From Gammaproteobacteria bacterium (GTDB lineage Bacteria; Pseudomonadota; Gammaproteobacteria; Enterobacterales; Kangiellaceae), in assembly GCA_013372875.1 (NCBI GenBank), contig JABXIW010000135.1, positions 1 through 61,642 of the forward strand: a stretch of DNA of 61,642 bases. The letters run 5' to 3'. The notes under the pieces are model-generated. The model was given only the letters and a program-made list of their open reading frames with translations, was not told where the DNA came from and searched no databases. The translations under genes and the position numbers were made by a program. Numbering within the stretch: position 1 is the first letter of the stretch; each line of letters starts with the position of its first letter. Below, piece by piece: positions 1 through 9,643 of this stretch.

Positions 1-805
1 CAGCATCTGTGCCACCTGCTTTAGCCCAAGAATTCAGGTTATTGATATTGTTACCATTAGAGCCAGGGCTGATAGTATAGGTAGAAACATCACCCTCTTC
101 TCTCATATATTTAACCATATCTGTTCCAAGGCAATTTTTACCAGAACATTTATTGGCTGGAGTAACACCTGCGGTGGCATTAGGCCACTCACTGCCGTTA
201 ATTTGTCCATGAGCTAGTACGATTAGAGCCTTAGATGCACAATCAGAATCACTAGAAGCAAAAGTATAATTCGTTCCGTTATGAGAACCGCCATGCGTTT
301 TGTTTGTCACCGCATAATTTAATTTCATGCTTTGGAAATAACGATAAACTTCCGACATACCTTCGATGGTTGGGGTATTACCTTTTTGCGTAGGTTCACT
401 CAATAGATCGGCTAAAACTGTTTTAAAGTCAGGTGTATAAGCAACACTATCGCCAATCGGGTAGCGGATAATGCCTTCTGGACCAGAGTTACCATTACCT
501 TTCTGGAATACAGCTAAACCAAAGTCCACCGACTCAACAATAGCTTGCTGGTCATCAGTTAGCGGATCTACACCATTACCAGCTAATGTTTCTAGGGCTT
601 CTTTAACTTTAAGTAAACGATCGCCGCCTTCCATTGCAGAAGAGTACTCGAACAAAAGCATGATTTGCGACTTTCCAGGCTCAATCACACCACCGTCAAC
701 AAAATAAACTTCAGTGTCATCAGCCTGAGCTTGTTGAATAAAAGGAACTGACAAGTAAAAACTCAGTGCAAGCCCCAATAATATTTTTGAAATTTGAATT
801 CTCAT
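1..805 (-). CDS. pilY1: PilY1-like type IV pilus tip adhesin, N-terminal part
   Basis: Partial: the ATG is at 803-805 and 268 codons are visible before the left edge. Residues 1-28 form a signal peptide ending in AQA. The rest resembles the von Willebrand A-like N-terminus of PilY1, the tip-associated protein that promotes pilus extension and adhesion. The call rests mainly on position as the last gene after pilV-pilW-pilX, 15 bases behind pilX, and on the KGNTPTIEGM segment and Cys189/220/225. The metal site looks eroded: the usual DxSxS motif reads EYSSA (53-57) and the usual TDG reads AHG (198-200), while Thr144 of the G-N-T-P loop is kept. The C-terminal propeller expected of PilY1 lies outside the window, so assignment is probable but not proven. 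Confidence 0.78.
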   Translation of the reverse strand, partial: MRIQISKILLGLALSFYLSVPFIQQAQADDTEVYFVDGGVIEPGKSQIMLLFEYSSAMEGGDRLLKVKEALETLAGNGVDPLTDDQQAIVESVDFGLAVFQKGNGNSGPEGIIRYPIGDSVAYTPDFKTVLADLLSEPTQKGNTPTIEGMSEVYRYFQSMKLNYAVTNKTHGGSHNGTNYTFASSDSDCASKALIVLAHGQINGSEWPNATAGVTPANKCSGKNCLGTDMVKYMREEGDVSTYTISPGSNGNNINNLNSWAKAGGTDA

Positions 806-820
806 AATTAACACCTAACC

Positions 821-1411
821 TTATGGAGACGGAAGGATTGTTCCGCTAAATAATATTTGATCCGCGGAACATAAACCGTATTGGATCGCCCATGAGTCAA
901 CATCAACATTGGTTTTTTCACCAACGTTTCCAGTACCTGTAATCTGCCAGGCATTACAACCTACATAACCACCTGCTTCGGTTGAGTAAAGCAGTTCATA
1001 ACCGGGACAAGGAATACAGCCTAAATACTCAACCTCTGAGCTTGCAATTAAACCATCAATATCTTCGAATTTATTGATGTTGTTGCAAAATTCTTCATTG
1101 GTATCTGGATCAACGGCACCGACTCTTGCGATTAATCCATTATCACCGATACAGTAGCCTTGCGTTTTAGTAACATCGTCATCAAGACTTACGCCATAAA
1201 GCGGATTATCGTTAACTCTAGAGTCGTAAATAGTCGCGCTTACGGCACTCTCTGCAACGTGAAACGCTTCATTCTCTAAATACAGATTGGTCGAAGACTT
1301 TTGTTGGATAATCGAGTCGGACATACTTGAAACACCCAGCACCGTGATAATAAGCAAAAATATTAAAACGATTGCTAAAGTGGCGCCCTTATTTCTTTGT
1401 AATTTATTCAC
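821..1411 (-). CDS. pilX: Type IV pilus minor pilin PilX-like
   Basis: This 196-residue protein starts with a short basic leader ending in Gly9, followed by a hydrophobic helix (about residues 10-30, AIVLIFLLIITVLGVSSM), the typical prepilin layout cut by PilD. The residue at +5 after the cleavage point is Ile, not Glu. Loss of Glu5 is known for tip-capping minor pilins such as GspK, and PilX is thought to play a similar role. The C-terminal half has several cysteines (YCIGD, EEFCNN, GCIPCPG, GCNAW, GLCSA) likely to form disulfides in the periplasm. It sits 9 bases after pilW and 15 bases before the pilY1-like gene, so co-transcription is expected. Minor pilins prime pilus assembly and carry PilY1 to the tip. 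Confidence 0.85.
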   Translation of the reverse strand: MNKLQRNKGATLAIVLIFLLIITVLGVSSMSDSIIQQKSSTNLYLENEAFHVAESAVSATIYDSRVNDNPLYGVSLDDDVTKTQGYCIGDNGLIARVGAVDPDTNEEFCNNINKFEDIDGLIASSEVEYLGCIPCPGYELLYSTEAGGYVGCNAWQITGTGNVGEKTNVDVDSWAIQYGLCSADQILFSGTILPSP

Positions 1412-1420
1412 ACTAACCCC

Positions 1421-2155
1421 TTAAAAATCAGGTTGATTAGGTAAGCTAACTGTTGTTGCAAATAGCTTACGAATTTTTCTATCAGAGGCATCAAAAGTTC
1501 CATTTTCACGAGCAATGGTAAACTCCTGATCTATGTCTGATTTGCTAACATTATCAGTCGAAGCAAGTAATAAAAATACTTTAATAGCTGAAATCCTCGA
1601 GTACTCATCAAGCGCTAACTCGCTTGCTTTGACAAACTTATTAGGGACGCCATCAGTATCCGAATCAGTATCAACTCCATAAATAAAGTGTAATGCTTCA
1701 ACTCCACCAATAAGCGGCTGCGGGTTCCCATTAATACCTTCACACTTTAACTGGCCATCTTCCACAAAAAAGCGATTGTTTATAATGCCGTCAGCAGCAG
1801 GAGCATCACCCAAGCAATCAACACCATTTTCATCCTTATAAGAAATTTCCACCTCATCAGAAACTTTTATATCACCGCTATCCGAAGTATTCCCTGCACC
1901 GCTGATAAGGTGAGGAATGACATTATCAACCACTTGGCTGGGATTATTAACGGCGACATAACCCGCATTTTGCAACTCATTAGTTAAAAAATACATGGCA
2001 AAGCGACCGTTTTCTTGAACTTCAGAGAGTCCGCTTTGCGTATTGAAAGATTGCTTCATGCCCAAAAATACATAACTAAATCCAGATAAAAGGATCAAGC
2101 CAATTACGATAGCAACCATATATTCTATAAGCGTATAACCTTTTTGCTTCTTCAT
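1421..2155 (-). CDS. pilW: Type IV pilus minor pilin PilW-like
   Basis: The 244-residue product begins MKKQKG, then YTLIEYMVAIVIGLILLSG. This gives a class III prepilin leader with cleavage after Gly6, Glu at +5 and a 20-residue hydrophobic helix. Length and the following QSGLSEVQENGRFAMYFL segment match PilW-family minor pilins (PilW/GspJ-like). PilW works with PilV, PilX and PilY1 in the priming complex of the type IV pilus at the inner membrane. The gene lies between pilV (11-base gap) and pilX (9-base gap) in the usual order. Only two cysteines are visible in the globular part (Cys about 114 and 139). Confidence 0.88.
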   Translation of the reverse strand: MKKQKGYTLIEYMVAIVIGLILLSGFSYVFLGMKQSFNTQSGLSEVQENGRFAMYFLTNELQNAGYVAVNNPSQVVDNVIPHLISGAGNTSDSGDIKVSDEVEISYKDENGVDCLGDAPAADGIINNRFFVEDGQLKCEGINGNPQPLIGGVEALHFIYGVDTDSDTDGVPNKFVKASELALDEYSRISAIKVFLLLASTDNVSKSDIDQEFTIARENGTFDASDRKIRKLFATTVSLPNQPDF

Positions 2156-2166
2156 TCTTCTAGTCC

Positions 2167-2814
2167 TTAAGGCATAATATCAATGGTAATACAATCAACT
2201 TCAGCACCAATTTGAGAAACATCGATATTGGCATCATCTATATAGTCGCTACACCTATTACTCAGGACACCACCAGTATTAGCAGACTTGACCTGTCCAA
2301 CGTCTTGTCTACGCTCAGACATAGCCCAAAATAAATAAGCACTTAAAGTTGAACCAGATGCACAAGCATTACCAGCATCACGAGTATCACAACTTACAAA
2401 TAACCTCGGATTAATTAAAGGGTCATCTTGTGTCGTTGCTGGCGTGAAAGATTTCAAGGATTGGCAAATAGTCCAAACATCAAATTCTGCTTGGCTTTGT
2501 GCATTACAGTTCGCAGCAGCCCCACTACAAGCAGCAGGCGCAGCATCAGGGCAATTATTATAATCTGAGTTTGCACTTAAATATAAATTTGCCCCTTGTT
2601 GCTGGAATATATACTCTCTGTTATTCCTAAACTTAGATGCGGCATCTTGCAAAATTAAGTTAGCATAAGAACGTGCCATACCTTCCTGGTTAGAATTAAT
2701 AGAGGTAAGCTGGAGAGATAGAAATCCCAGCAAACCTATGGCAACCACAATAATAGCAATCAGTACTTCCATTAAACTGAAGCCTTTGTTGGATTTTTTG
2801 AGTTGTTTTCCCAT
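2167..2814 (-). CDS. pilV: Type IV pilus minor pilin PilV-like
   Basis: A 215-residue prepilin: basic leader ending KKSNKG, cleavage after Gly11, Phe at +1, Glu at +5 (FSLMEVLIAI) and a hydrophobic helix to about residue 34. The segment after it (SINSNQEGMARSYANLILQD) is the common PilV pattern. Many Ala/Cys-rich turns (CPDAAPAACSG) follow. It is the first gene of the pilV-pilW-pilX-pilY1 run and lies 136 bases downstream of ispH, the location of this operon in Pseudomonas. The FimU/FimT pilin that usually precedes PilV there is not present between ispH and pilV. Confidence 0.88.
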   Translation of the reverse strand: MGKQLKKSNKGFSLMEVLIAIIVVAIGLLGFLSLQLTSINSNQEGMARSYANLILQDAASKFRNNREYIFQQQGANLYLSANSDYNNCPDAAPAACSGAAANCNAQSQAEFDVWTICQSLKSFTPATTQDDPLINPRLFVSCDTRDAGNACASGSTLSAYLFWAMSERRQDVGQVKSANTGGVLSNRCSDYIDDANIDVSQIGAEVDCITIDIMP

Positions 2815-2903
2815 TGGAGCCCTGTTTATTAATTTGTCGACCCAATAACTATAATTGAGTGACTTTTCAAGGGCTTATATTATCGGATAACTGGTAGATT
2901 TGA

Positions 2904-2925
2904 GCCGATAAGTGGTTTTATCGGC
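2904..2925 (-). other. Hairpin between ispH and pilV
   Basis: Perfect 8-bp inverted repeat GCCGATAA (2904-2911) and TTATCGGC (2918-2925) with a 6-base loop, in the 136-base gap between ispH and pilV. Read in the direction of the genes it is not followed by a run of T, so it is a poor intrinsic terminator. It may mark a processing or attenuation point separating housekeeping ispH from the pilin genes. A partial copy of the arm (TTATCGGATAA) lies just beside it at 2880-2890. Confidence 0.5.
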
Positions 2926-2950
2926 TTATATTTGTCTGAATAACTCTATT

Positions 2951-3883
2951 TTAGGGTCTTAATTCGGCGGGCAGAACAAAGACAATGCTTTCTTCTACGC
3001 CGTCGGACTCTTGGGCTTGATTCCCACCATTTTCTTCAAGAAAATCAATCACTTCCTTAACTAACACCTCTGGAGCAGAAGCACCTGCAGTGACACCAAC
3101 AGTATTAATACCTTCAAGCCATTCGGTTTGAATCTCGGTGGCATTGTTAATTAGGTAAGACTGACGCCCTTCGGTTACTGCTAACTCCTGTAAACGGGAC
3201 GAGTTAGAGGAATTTTTCGCACCCACCACCAAGATAAGCTCGCACTGTTTGGCCAATTGCTTAACCGCATCTTGCCTGTTTTGAGTGGCGTAGCAAATAT
3301 CATCTTTTTTAGGGCCATTGATCTGTGGGAATTTAACTTTTAAGGCTTCAACAATTTTCTGAGTATCATCCACAGATAGCGTAGTTTGGGAAACATAGAA
3401 TAGTTTCGAATCGTCTTTGACTACTAGTTTTTCGACATCGTTTAAATCTTCAACCAAATAAATGCCTTTTTCTTGATTGTCATATTGCCCCATGGTCCCT
3501 TCCACTTCGGGATGACCTTTATGGCCAATCAAGATGCATTCTTCGTTACGGCGGCTATGACGCGCCACTTCCATATGAACCTTGGTCACTAATGGACAAG
3601 TAGCATCAAATACCTTTAGATTACGCGCTTTGGCGTCTTTACGAACTTGTTGCGAAACCCCATGCGCGCTAAAAATCAAAGTCGAATCTCTTGGTACATC
3701 ATTCAAATCTTCAATAAACACGGCGCCTTTATCACGCAGCCCGTCTACCACGAATTTGTTGTGTACCACTTCATGCTTCACATAGATTGGCGCACCAAAT
3801 ATCTCAATAGCACGATTAACGATTTCGATGGCTCTATCAACGCCTGCGCAAAAACCACGCGGGTTAGCTAAAATAATGTCCAC
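2951..3883 (-). CDS. ispH: 4-hydroxy-3-methylbut-2-enyl diphosphate reductase IspH (LytB)
   Basis: IspH carries out the last step of the MEP isoprenoid pathway, reducing HMBPP to IPP and DMAPP with an iron-sulfur cluster. At 310 residues the length is normal. The three cluster cysteines are at Cys12 (NPRGFCAG), Cys96 (DATCPLVTK) and Cys197 (DDICYATQ), with the conserved His41, His74 (SAHG) and His124 region (GHPEVEGT). The start is GTG at 3881-3883 and its G is shared with the TAG stop of fkpB, so translation is probably coupled. It is the last of the ileS-lspA-fkpB-ispH run, before the pilin operon. ispB and the Rnf genes elsewhere in the window use its products or similar cluster chemistry. 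Confidence 0.97.
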   Translation of the reverse strand: MDIILANPRGFCAGVDRAIEIVNRAIEIFGAPIYVKHEVVHNKFVVDGLRDKGAVFIEDLNDVPRDSTLIFSAHGVSQQVRKDAKARNLKVFDATCPLVTKVHMEVARHSRRNEECILIGHKGHPEVEGTMGQYDNQEKGIYLVEDLNDVEKLVVKDDSKLFYVSQTTLSVDDTQKIVEALKVKFPQINGPKKDDICYATQNRQDAVKQLAKQCELILVVGAKNSSNSSRLQELAVTEGRQSYLINNATEIQTEWLEGINTVGVTAGASAPEVLVKEVIDFLEENGGNQAQESDGVEESIVFVLPAELRP

Positions 3884-4326
3884 TAGACCTTAACCTCGCT
3901 ATTTTTAACCTCAATTACTTCCACTTCTAAAATTACATCTTGATCTGCTAACGGATGATTAAAATCCACTTTTACCGAGTGCCCTTGAATCCCACGCACC
4001 ATACCAGGGATCGAGCCACCGCCCATCTGTTCAAAAGCAATAATTGCACCCTCTTCCAGCTTTAAATCCGCTGGAAACTGGTCAATATCCATAAAATGAA
4101 TGTTATCAGGATTCACGGGGCCAAACAGGTCAGAGCCAGCAATTTCGAACTTTTTAGTATCGCCTTGGTCCATACCCATCAATTGCGACTCCAATGAGTC
4201 GGTCAAGCTGCCATCACCCAATACGAACCAAACTGGTTTGCCGTCCACACGTGTCGAATCCGCCGCTGAGCCATCTTTTAGCAACACATTAAAATGCACC
4301 AAGGCTTTTGAATCTTTAGTAATCAC
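3883..4326 (-). CDS. fkpB: FKBP-type peptidyl-prolyl isomerase (SlpA/FkpB family)
   Basis: A 147-residue protein of the short FKBP family with an insert-in-flap chaperone domain. The N-terminal FKBP strand ([19 protein letters not shown]), the loop [12 protein letters not shown] and the flap insert ([19 protein letters not shown]) followed by the closing strands ([11 protein letters not shown]) match SlpA/FkpB. It probably assists proline isomerisation and folding in the cytoplasm. It sits between lspA (5-base gap) and ispH (1-base overlap), its usual place. No signal peptide is seen. Confidence 0.92.
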   Translation of the reverse strand: MITKDSKALVHFNVLLKDGSAADSTRVDGKPVWFVLGDGSLTDSLESQLMGMDQGDTKKFEIAGSDLFGPVNPDNIHFMDIDQFPADLKLEEGAIIAFEQMGGGSIPGMVRGIQGHSVKVDFNHPLADQDVILEVEVIEVKNSEVKV

Positions 4327-4331
4327 TTATT

Positions 4332-4883
4332 TCAGCCTTTATTTTGTTCTTTCTTGTGTTCTGGATTTTTAATCGCATCAATAATCAGCAAACCAACGCC
4401 GATCAAAATCACGCTGTCGGCAATATTAAAAGTTGGCCAATGCTTTTCCACCCCATCCCACACGATGTACCAGTCGATAAAATCAATCACCTTGCCATCG
4501 TTAAAAATGCGGTCATACAAGTTGCCAAAAGCGCCACCGAGAATTAAGGCGATACCGGTATTAATTAACACTCGTGCTTTTGGCGTTTGCCACATCCACA
4601 ATACCATGCCGATCACAATCACCACCGGCAAAGCTATCAGCATAAAAGTCATGCCCTCGAATGAACTAAAAGCGGCGCCTTCGTTATAAGCCAGTTTTAA
4701 ATTAAAATAAGGCATCACTTCAATTGCGGGACCAAAATAAGCTGGCGCAAGTTCTTTATCTGCCCACTGCTTGGTCCAATAATCGATAGCAAATACTAAA
4801 GGCGTTAGCCAAAGCCAAACAAAGCCTGATTGCTTGAATGGCAATGGTTTAAAGTTGTTTTTGATCCATTGTGTTAAAGCCAT
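4332..4883 (-). CDS. lspA: Lipoprotein signal peptidase (signal peptidase II)
   Basis: LspA removes signal peptides from diacylglyceryl-modified prolipoproteins in the inner membrane. The 183-residue protein has four hydrophobic segments (about 22-38, 78-98, 104-122, 153-170). The catalytic aspartates are Asp134 (KVIDFIDW) and Asp156 (FNIADSVI), with conserved NEGAAFS (67-73) and GNLYDR (120-125) motifs. Its ATG overlaps the ileS stop as TAATG. Lipoproteins encoded nearby (9644 and 48824 genes) are substrates in principle. The N-terminus is about 15 residues longer than usual, so a later start is possible, but no better one is visible. Confidence 0.97.
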   Translation of the reverse strand: MALTQWIKNNFKPLPFKQSGFVWLWLTPLVFAIDYWTKQWADKELAPAYFGPAIEVMPYFNLKLAYNEGAAFSSFEGMTFMLIALPVVIVIGMVLWMWQTPKARVLINTGIALILGGAFGNLYDRIFNDGKVIDFIDWYIVWDGVEKHWPTFNIADSVILIGVGLLIIDAIKNPEHKKEQNKG

Positions 4884-7681
4884 TAAGCAAACTTCCTTAC
4901 TTCGCCATCACCAACCACATTGTCCACACAGCGGTTACAGATTGTCGAGTGCTCAACATTAGCACCCACATCCTCTCGATAGTGCCAGCAGCGTTCACAC
5001 TTTTCAGCCGATGACTTTTCAATGGTTAATGACAAACCATCCAAATCCGTTGCTTCGCCAGCAGTGCCCTGTACTAATTTTGCTTGAGAAGTAATGGTCA
5101 CAAAACGAATTTCGTCTTCTAACTTCGATAGCACTTTGAACAAATCTTCGCTAACATTCAAAGTCACTTCCGCTTCTAATGAGCCACCGATCACGCCCTC
5201 TTTGCGCTTCGCTTCTAACGCTTTATTGACTTCAGTTTTTACTGCAGAAATAGTCTCCCAATCAGATTGTTCAATAGCTAAATCATCAGAAGCAAATAAA
5301 CCTTGATACCATTCAGCAACAAACACATTGTCTTCGCGCTCACCACTTTTTGGCGCAGGAATAAATTGCCAAATTTCGTTGGCAGTGAAACTTAAAATAG
5401 GTGCCATCCAGCGAACCAATGCTTCAACAATATGATACATAGCGGTTTGACAGGAACGTTGCGCTAAAGAGCCTTTTTTCGCAGTATATTGGCGATCTTT
5501 AATAATATCTAAATAGAAAGAGCCCATATCAATCGAGCAGAAGTGTTGGATTTTTTGCGCCACCACCCAGAAGTTATATTCTTCATAAGCTTCTATAATT
5601 TCTTGCTGAGCTTTTAAGGCTTTATCCACTGCCCATCGATCGAGCGCCACCATTTCATCTTTAGCAACCAAATCGGTTTTTGGCTCAAAGCCTTCCAAGT
5701 TCGCCAACAAGAAACGTGAAGTATTTCGAATACGACGATAGCTATCGCCTGTGCGCTTTAAAATCTCTTCGGAAACCGCCATTTCGCCGCGATAATCCGC
5801 AGAAGAAACCCATAAGCGAAGTACATCAGCGCCTAACTTATTAATAACATCTTTTGGTGCAATCACATTGCCTAGCGACTTGGACATTTTTTTGCCGTCT
5901 TTATCGACTACAAAGCCATGAGTTAAACAATGTTTGTATGGCGCTTCTTCGTAGATACCCACAGAAGTAAGCAATGACGATTGGAACCAACCACGATGTT
6001 GATCCGAACCTTCAAGATATAAATCTGCGGGACGATTCAAATAATCTCGCGCTGCTAATACGCAATAGTGAGTCACGCCTGAATCAAACCAAACATCCAA
6101 GGTATCATCAATCTTTTCATATTTATCGGCATCGACTAACTCTGCTGCGTCTAAGTCGTACCAAGCCTGAATGCCTGCTTGTTCGATTTTTTCAGCGACT
6201 TTCTGCATTAATTCTGCCGAATCAGGATGTGGTAAACCAGATTGCTTATCGATAAATAAACACAGCGGCACGCCCCAAGTTCTTTGACGCGAAATACACC
6301 AGTCTGGGCGCGACTCCATCATCGACTCAATGCGTGCTTCGCCCCACTCGGGAACCCATTTGACCTTTTTGATTTCTTGCATGGCTTTTGGCTGTAAGCC
6401 ATTTTGATCCATCGAAATAAACCATTGCGGCGTGGCGCGGAAAATTAACGGGGTTTTAGTACGCCAGCAATGTGGATAGGAATGACGCAACTTGTCTTGA
6501 TGCAATAAACGCCCATGCTCCACCAACAAATCAACCACAGGCTGATCCACTTTATACACATGCTGACCATTAAAAATAGGAGTTTCGTCATTAAAAACAC
6601 CATTGGCCATCACATAATTTAAAACTTCAAGGCCGTATTTTTTGCCCACCACGAAATCGTCTGGACCATGATCGGGAGCGGTATGGACTAAACCGGTACC
6701 CGTTTCAGTGGTCACATGCTCACCACAAATGACAGGCAAAGTTTTGTCATAAAACGGATGCTGAACTTTTAAGTTTTCTAAATCAGAGCCTTTGCAAGAA
6801 GCAATAACTGAATATTCCTCAATCTCGGCTTCTTTCATCACGCTTTCAACCAACGCTTGCGCTAAAACAAAGTTTTCATCACCAGCTTTAACTAATACAT
6901 AATCCAAATCCGCATGAACCGTAACTGCCTGACTCGAAGGCAGCGTCCAAGGCGTGGTAGTCCAAATGACCACAGAAGTATCACCTGAAACTTCTGGATT
7001 ACCAAAGGCATTTAGGAAAGCTTCTGTATCCGCTAATGGATAACGCACATAAATCGAAAAGGAAGTTTTATCTTGATACTCAACTTCTGCTTCAGCTAAT
7101 GATGAACCACCAACCACACTCCAATAAACTGGCTTGGCATCTTTTTTCAAATGGCCATTATCAACTAACTTAGAAAGCGCACGAACAATGTTAGCTTCAA
7201 AGCCAAAATCCATAGTTAAGTAAGGATTATCCCATTCGCCTAAAACGCCTAAACGAATAAAATCTTCACGCTGTGCATCAACTTGTTTTTGTGCATATTG
7301 ACGGCATTTTTCACGAAATTCCGCATGAGAAACTTTAGCGCCCGCTTTACCAACTTTTTTCTCAACATTGTTTTCAATCGGCAAACCATGGCAATCCCAA
7401 CCAGGCACATAAGGCGAGTCAAAACCGCTCAAGGTTTTGCTTTTCACCACCATGTCTTTGAGGATTTTATTAACTGAGTGACCAATATGAATATTACCGT
7501 TGGCATACGGCGGGCCGTCATGCAAAATAAATTGCTCACGACCTGCACGCGCTTTACGAATTTGACCGTAAAGATCTTTTTTCTGCCATTGGGCAAGCGT
7601 TTTTGGCTCGCGTTGTGGCAAGTTGCCGCGCATTTCAAATGGCGTTTTCGGTAAATTCAAAGTGTTTTTATAATCACTCAT
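4883..7681 (-). CDS. ileS: Isoleucyl-tRNA synthetase
   Basis: Class I synthetase charging tRNA-Ile, 932 residues as in E. coli-type enzymes. The HIGH motif is at 65-68 ([12 protein letters not shown]) and the KMSKS motif near residue 600 ([11 protein letters not shown]). The editing (CP1) domain lies between and contains [12 protein letters not shown]. The C-terminal zinc ribbon has Cys895, Cys898, Cys915 and Cys918 ([10 protein letters not shown] and CNRC), as in bacterial IleS type 1. ribF lies 49 bases upstream and lspA overlaps at the stop. No second resistance-type IleS is seen. Confidence 0.98.
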   Translation of the reverse strand: MSDYKNTLNLPKTPFEMRGNLPQREPKTLAQWQKKDLYGQIRKARAGREQFILHDGPPYANGNIHIGHSVNKILKDMVVKSKTLSGFDSPYVPGWDCHGLPIENNVEKKVGKAGAKVSHAEFREKCRQYAQKQVDAQREDFIRLGVLGEWDNPYLTMDFGFEANIVRALSKLVDNGHLKKDAKPVYWSVVGGSSLAEAEVEYQDKTSFSIYVRYPLADTEAFLNAFGNPEVSGDTSVVIWTTTPWTLPSSQAVTVHADLDYVLVKAGDENFVLAQALVESVMKEAEIEEYSVIASCKGSDLENLKVQHPFYDKTLPVICGEHVTTETGTGLVHTAPDHGPDDFVVGKKYGLEVLNYVMANGVFNDETPIFNGQHVYKVDQPVVDLLVEHGRLLHQDKLRHSYPHCWRTKTPLIFRATPQWFISMDQNGLQPKAMQEIKKVKWVPEWGEARIESMMESRPDWCISRQRTWGVPLCLFIDKQSGLPHPDSAELMQKVAEKIEQAGIQAWYDLDAAELVDADKYEKIDDTLDVWFDSGVTHYCVLAARDYLNRPADLYLEGSDQHRGWFQSSLLTSVGIYEEAPYKHCLTHGFVVDKDGKKMSKSLGNVIAPKDVINKLGADVLRLWVSSADYRGEMAVSEEILKRTGDSYRRIRNTSRFLLANLEGFEPKTDLVAKDEMVALDRWAVDKALKAQQEIIEAYEEYNFWVVAQKIQHFCSIDMGSFYLDIIKDRQYTAKKGSLAQRSCQTAMYHIVEALVRWMAPILSFTANEIWQFIPAPKSGEREDNVFVAEWYQGLFASDDLAIEQSDWETISAVKTEVNKALEAKRKEGVIGGSLEAEVTLNVSEDLFKVLSKLEDEIRFVTITSQAKLVQGTAGEATDLDGLSLTIEKSSAEKCERCWHYREDVGANVEHSTICNRCVDNVVGDGEVRKFA

Positions 7682-7730
7682 AGTCTTCTCAGTTTGGTTT
7701 TAACTATCACTGTTTATTTATAGTGTTAAT

Positions 7731-8681
7731 TTATTGTTCAAAAATTGCTTGTGCTGTTTTTATATCGTGCTGAATCTGCTTTTTTAAAGCCTCAATCGAT
7801 TCGAACTTTTGCTCATCTCGAATTTTAGCAATCGGTTCAACGCTGATGCGCCTGCCATAAATATCCTTATCAAAATCAAGTAAATGAACCTCAAGCCTTT
7901 CACTCGAATCTTTTAAGGTTGGCTTGCGACCAATATTGGCAACGCCATTAAGAACATCGCCATCATTACCATCAGCTTCGTTAGCCATGTAAACTTTAAC
8001 CGCATAAACGCCTTTTAAAGGGCTTTTGCGACGCTTTAGAGCAATATTAGCGGTTGGCACACCAATCTGTCGGCCTTGTTTATCGCCATGGGCTACTTTG
8101 CCATGGATACGATAATTTTTACCTAAAACCTTGCTCGTCAATGCAAACTGACCTTGCTCAATCAAATCTCTAACCAAGCTACTGCTAATTCGAACTTCCG
8201 AATCATCGAGTTCGATTGTTACCGACTGATTGGCTTCAACCGCAAAATCATAACTTTTGAGCAATTCAAAATCGCCTTGGCGTTTATGCCCAAAGCGAAA
8301 ATCATCGCCAATAAACAAATGCTTAATATTTAAATGTTGATTAAGCACTCGTCTAACAAAATCTTGTGCCGATAAATTTGCCAACTCATCGGCAAAGCGT
8401 AGACACAACACATAATCCACGCCTAATTTTTTCAGCGCCATGATTTTGCCGGTTAATTTATACAGTCTCGCTGGCGCCTGTTCGGGTCTAAAAAATTCCT
8501 GCGCATGTGGTTCAAATAGCACCACCACACTCGGCAATGACAGATCAATGGCTTTGGCCGTCAACTTTTTTATTATCGCTTGATGGCCTAAATGTACCCC
8601 ATCGAAATTACCAATAGTGGCAACCGAGCCTTGGCTAAAAAGCTGCTTGGGGCAATTATAGAGGCCGCGGATCAGTCGCAT
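7731..8681 (-). CDS. ribF: Bifunctional riboflavin kinase / FAD synthetase
   Basis: RibF phosphorylates riboflavin to FMN and adenylylates FMN to FAD. The 316-residue protein has the N-terminal nucleotidyltransferase motif GNFDGVHLGH (24-33) and the central KHLFIGDDFRFGHKRQG strand-loop. The C-terminal flavokinase has GVPTANIAL and GVYAVKV motifs. Length and order of domains are standard. It heads the minus-strand run into ileS with 49 bases between. In many gammaproteobacteria the gene upstream is murJ. Here the next gene upstream is a divergent crotonase, and murJ lies 16 kb away. Confidence 0.97.
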   Translation of the reverse strand: MRLIRGLYNCPKQLFSQGSVATIGNFDGVHLGHQAIIKKLTAKAIDLSLPSVVVLFEPHAQEFFRPEQAPARLYKLTGKIMALKKLGVDYVLCLRFADELANLSAQDFVRRVLNQHLNIKHLFIGDDFRFGHKRQGDFELLKSYDFAVEANQSVTIELDDSEVRISSSLVRDLIEQGQFALTSKVLGKNYRIHGKVAHGDKQGRQIGVPTANIALKRRKSPLKGVYAVKVYMANEADGNDGDVLNGVANIGRKPTLKDSSERLEVHLLDFDKDIYGRRISVEPIAKIRDEQKFESIEALKKQIQHDIKTAQAIFEQ

Positions 8682-8855
8682 TGGGTTATAAAGCCTAAAT
8701 TAAAAGCAAAATCAAAGCGGGCAATTATAGCGGTAAATGGCCTAAGAATTAACCATTAAATCCATCTAATCGGCTATTGTTTGTATTGTTTTGGGGCTTA
8801 TGCAATTATGAGCGGCAATAAAGAGCATTTTGGTAACAAAAATAATCAGTTAGCC

Positions 8856-9641
8856 ATGTCATCTCGAGTCGAAGTTAAGATTAAAGAGCAGATTGCTTAT
8901 GTCAGTCTGAACCGCCCCGATAAGCGCAACGCATTGGATATGCCAATGTTCAAGGCCATTGTGGCGGCGCAAAAGCAAATAAAAGCCGATAAAAGCATCC
9001 GCGCGGTGATTTTGTGCGGTAATGGTGAGGATTTTTGCTCAGGGCTCGACATCAAATCGATTATGGGCAATAAGCTATCTGCACTTAAACTTTTATGGAA
9101 ATGGCTGCCTGGTAATGCCAATTTGGCGCAAAAAGTCTCGATAGGCTGGCGGCGTTTGCCCATTCCAGTGATTGCAGCAATTCACGGCCGCTGCTGGGGA
9201 GGCGGTATGCAAATTGCACTTGGCGCCGATTATCGTATTACTTCGCCAGACAGTTCTCTCAGCATCATGGAAACAAAGTGGGGCTTGATTCCTGATATGT
9301 CAGGAACTTTGGCGCTGCGAGATTGCATGAGCAAAGATCAAGCCATGCGATTGACTATGACTGCTCAAGAATTATCTGCCGTAGAAGCACTGAATTTGAA
9401 TTTAATCAGTGAAATTTCAGATGAGCCAGTTAAAGCTGCGGAAGTTTTTGCTAACGAAATTAAACAAAAATCTCCGGATGCCATAAAAGCCATCAAAAAG
9501 CTCTACCATAAACGCTGGCAAGACTTTGATCGCTATATTTTAGGACAAGAAACTATTGCTCAATGGAAAATTCTATTGAGCAAAAATCAATCCATTGCAG
9601 TTAAACGCCAACAAGGCAAGGATATCGCTTACAAGGACTAA
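8856..9641 (+). CDS. Crotonase / enoyl-CoA hydratase family protein
   Basis: Crotonase-fold enzyme acting on an unidentified acyl-CoA. Seen: VSLNRPDKRNALDMPMF near the start, the oxyanion-hole segment AAIHGRCWGGGMQIALGADY and METKWGLIPDMSG. The first of the two hydratase glutamates (GGGCE in classic enzymes) is Gln (GGGMQ), while the second is kept (IMETKWG), so ordinary hydratase activity is doubtful. I placed the start at ATG 8856 because family members begin with the MSSRV-like strand. An in-frame ATG at 8808 and a TTG at 8781 are upstream, and no start has a strong ribosome site. Downstream, the lipoprotein gene follows 2 bases after the stop. Confidence 0.85.
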   Translation: MSSRVEVKIKEQIAYVSLNRPDKRNALDMPMFKAIVAAQKQIKADKSIRAVILCGNGEDFCSGLDIKSIMGNKLSALKLLWKWLPGNANLAQKVSIGWRRLPIPVIAAIHGRCWGGGMQIALGADYRITSPDSSLSIMETKWGLIPDMSGTLALRDCMSKDQAMRLTMTAQELSAVEALNLNLISEISDEPVKAAEVFANEIKQKSPDAIKAIKKLYHKRWQDFDRYILGQETIAQWKILLSKNQSIAVKRQQGKDIAYKD

Positions 9642-9643
9642 CT

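Noticed and set aside
5974..6255. Plus-strand open frames opposite ileS
   Set aside because: They lie wholly inside ileS, which has full domain support, and show no features of their own.
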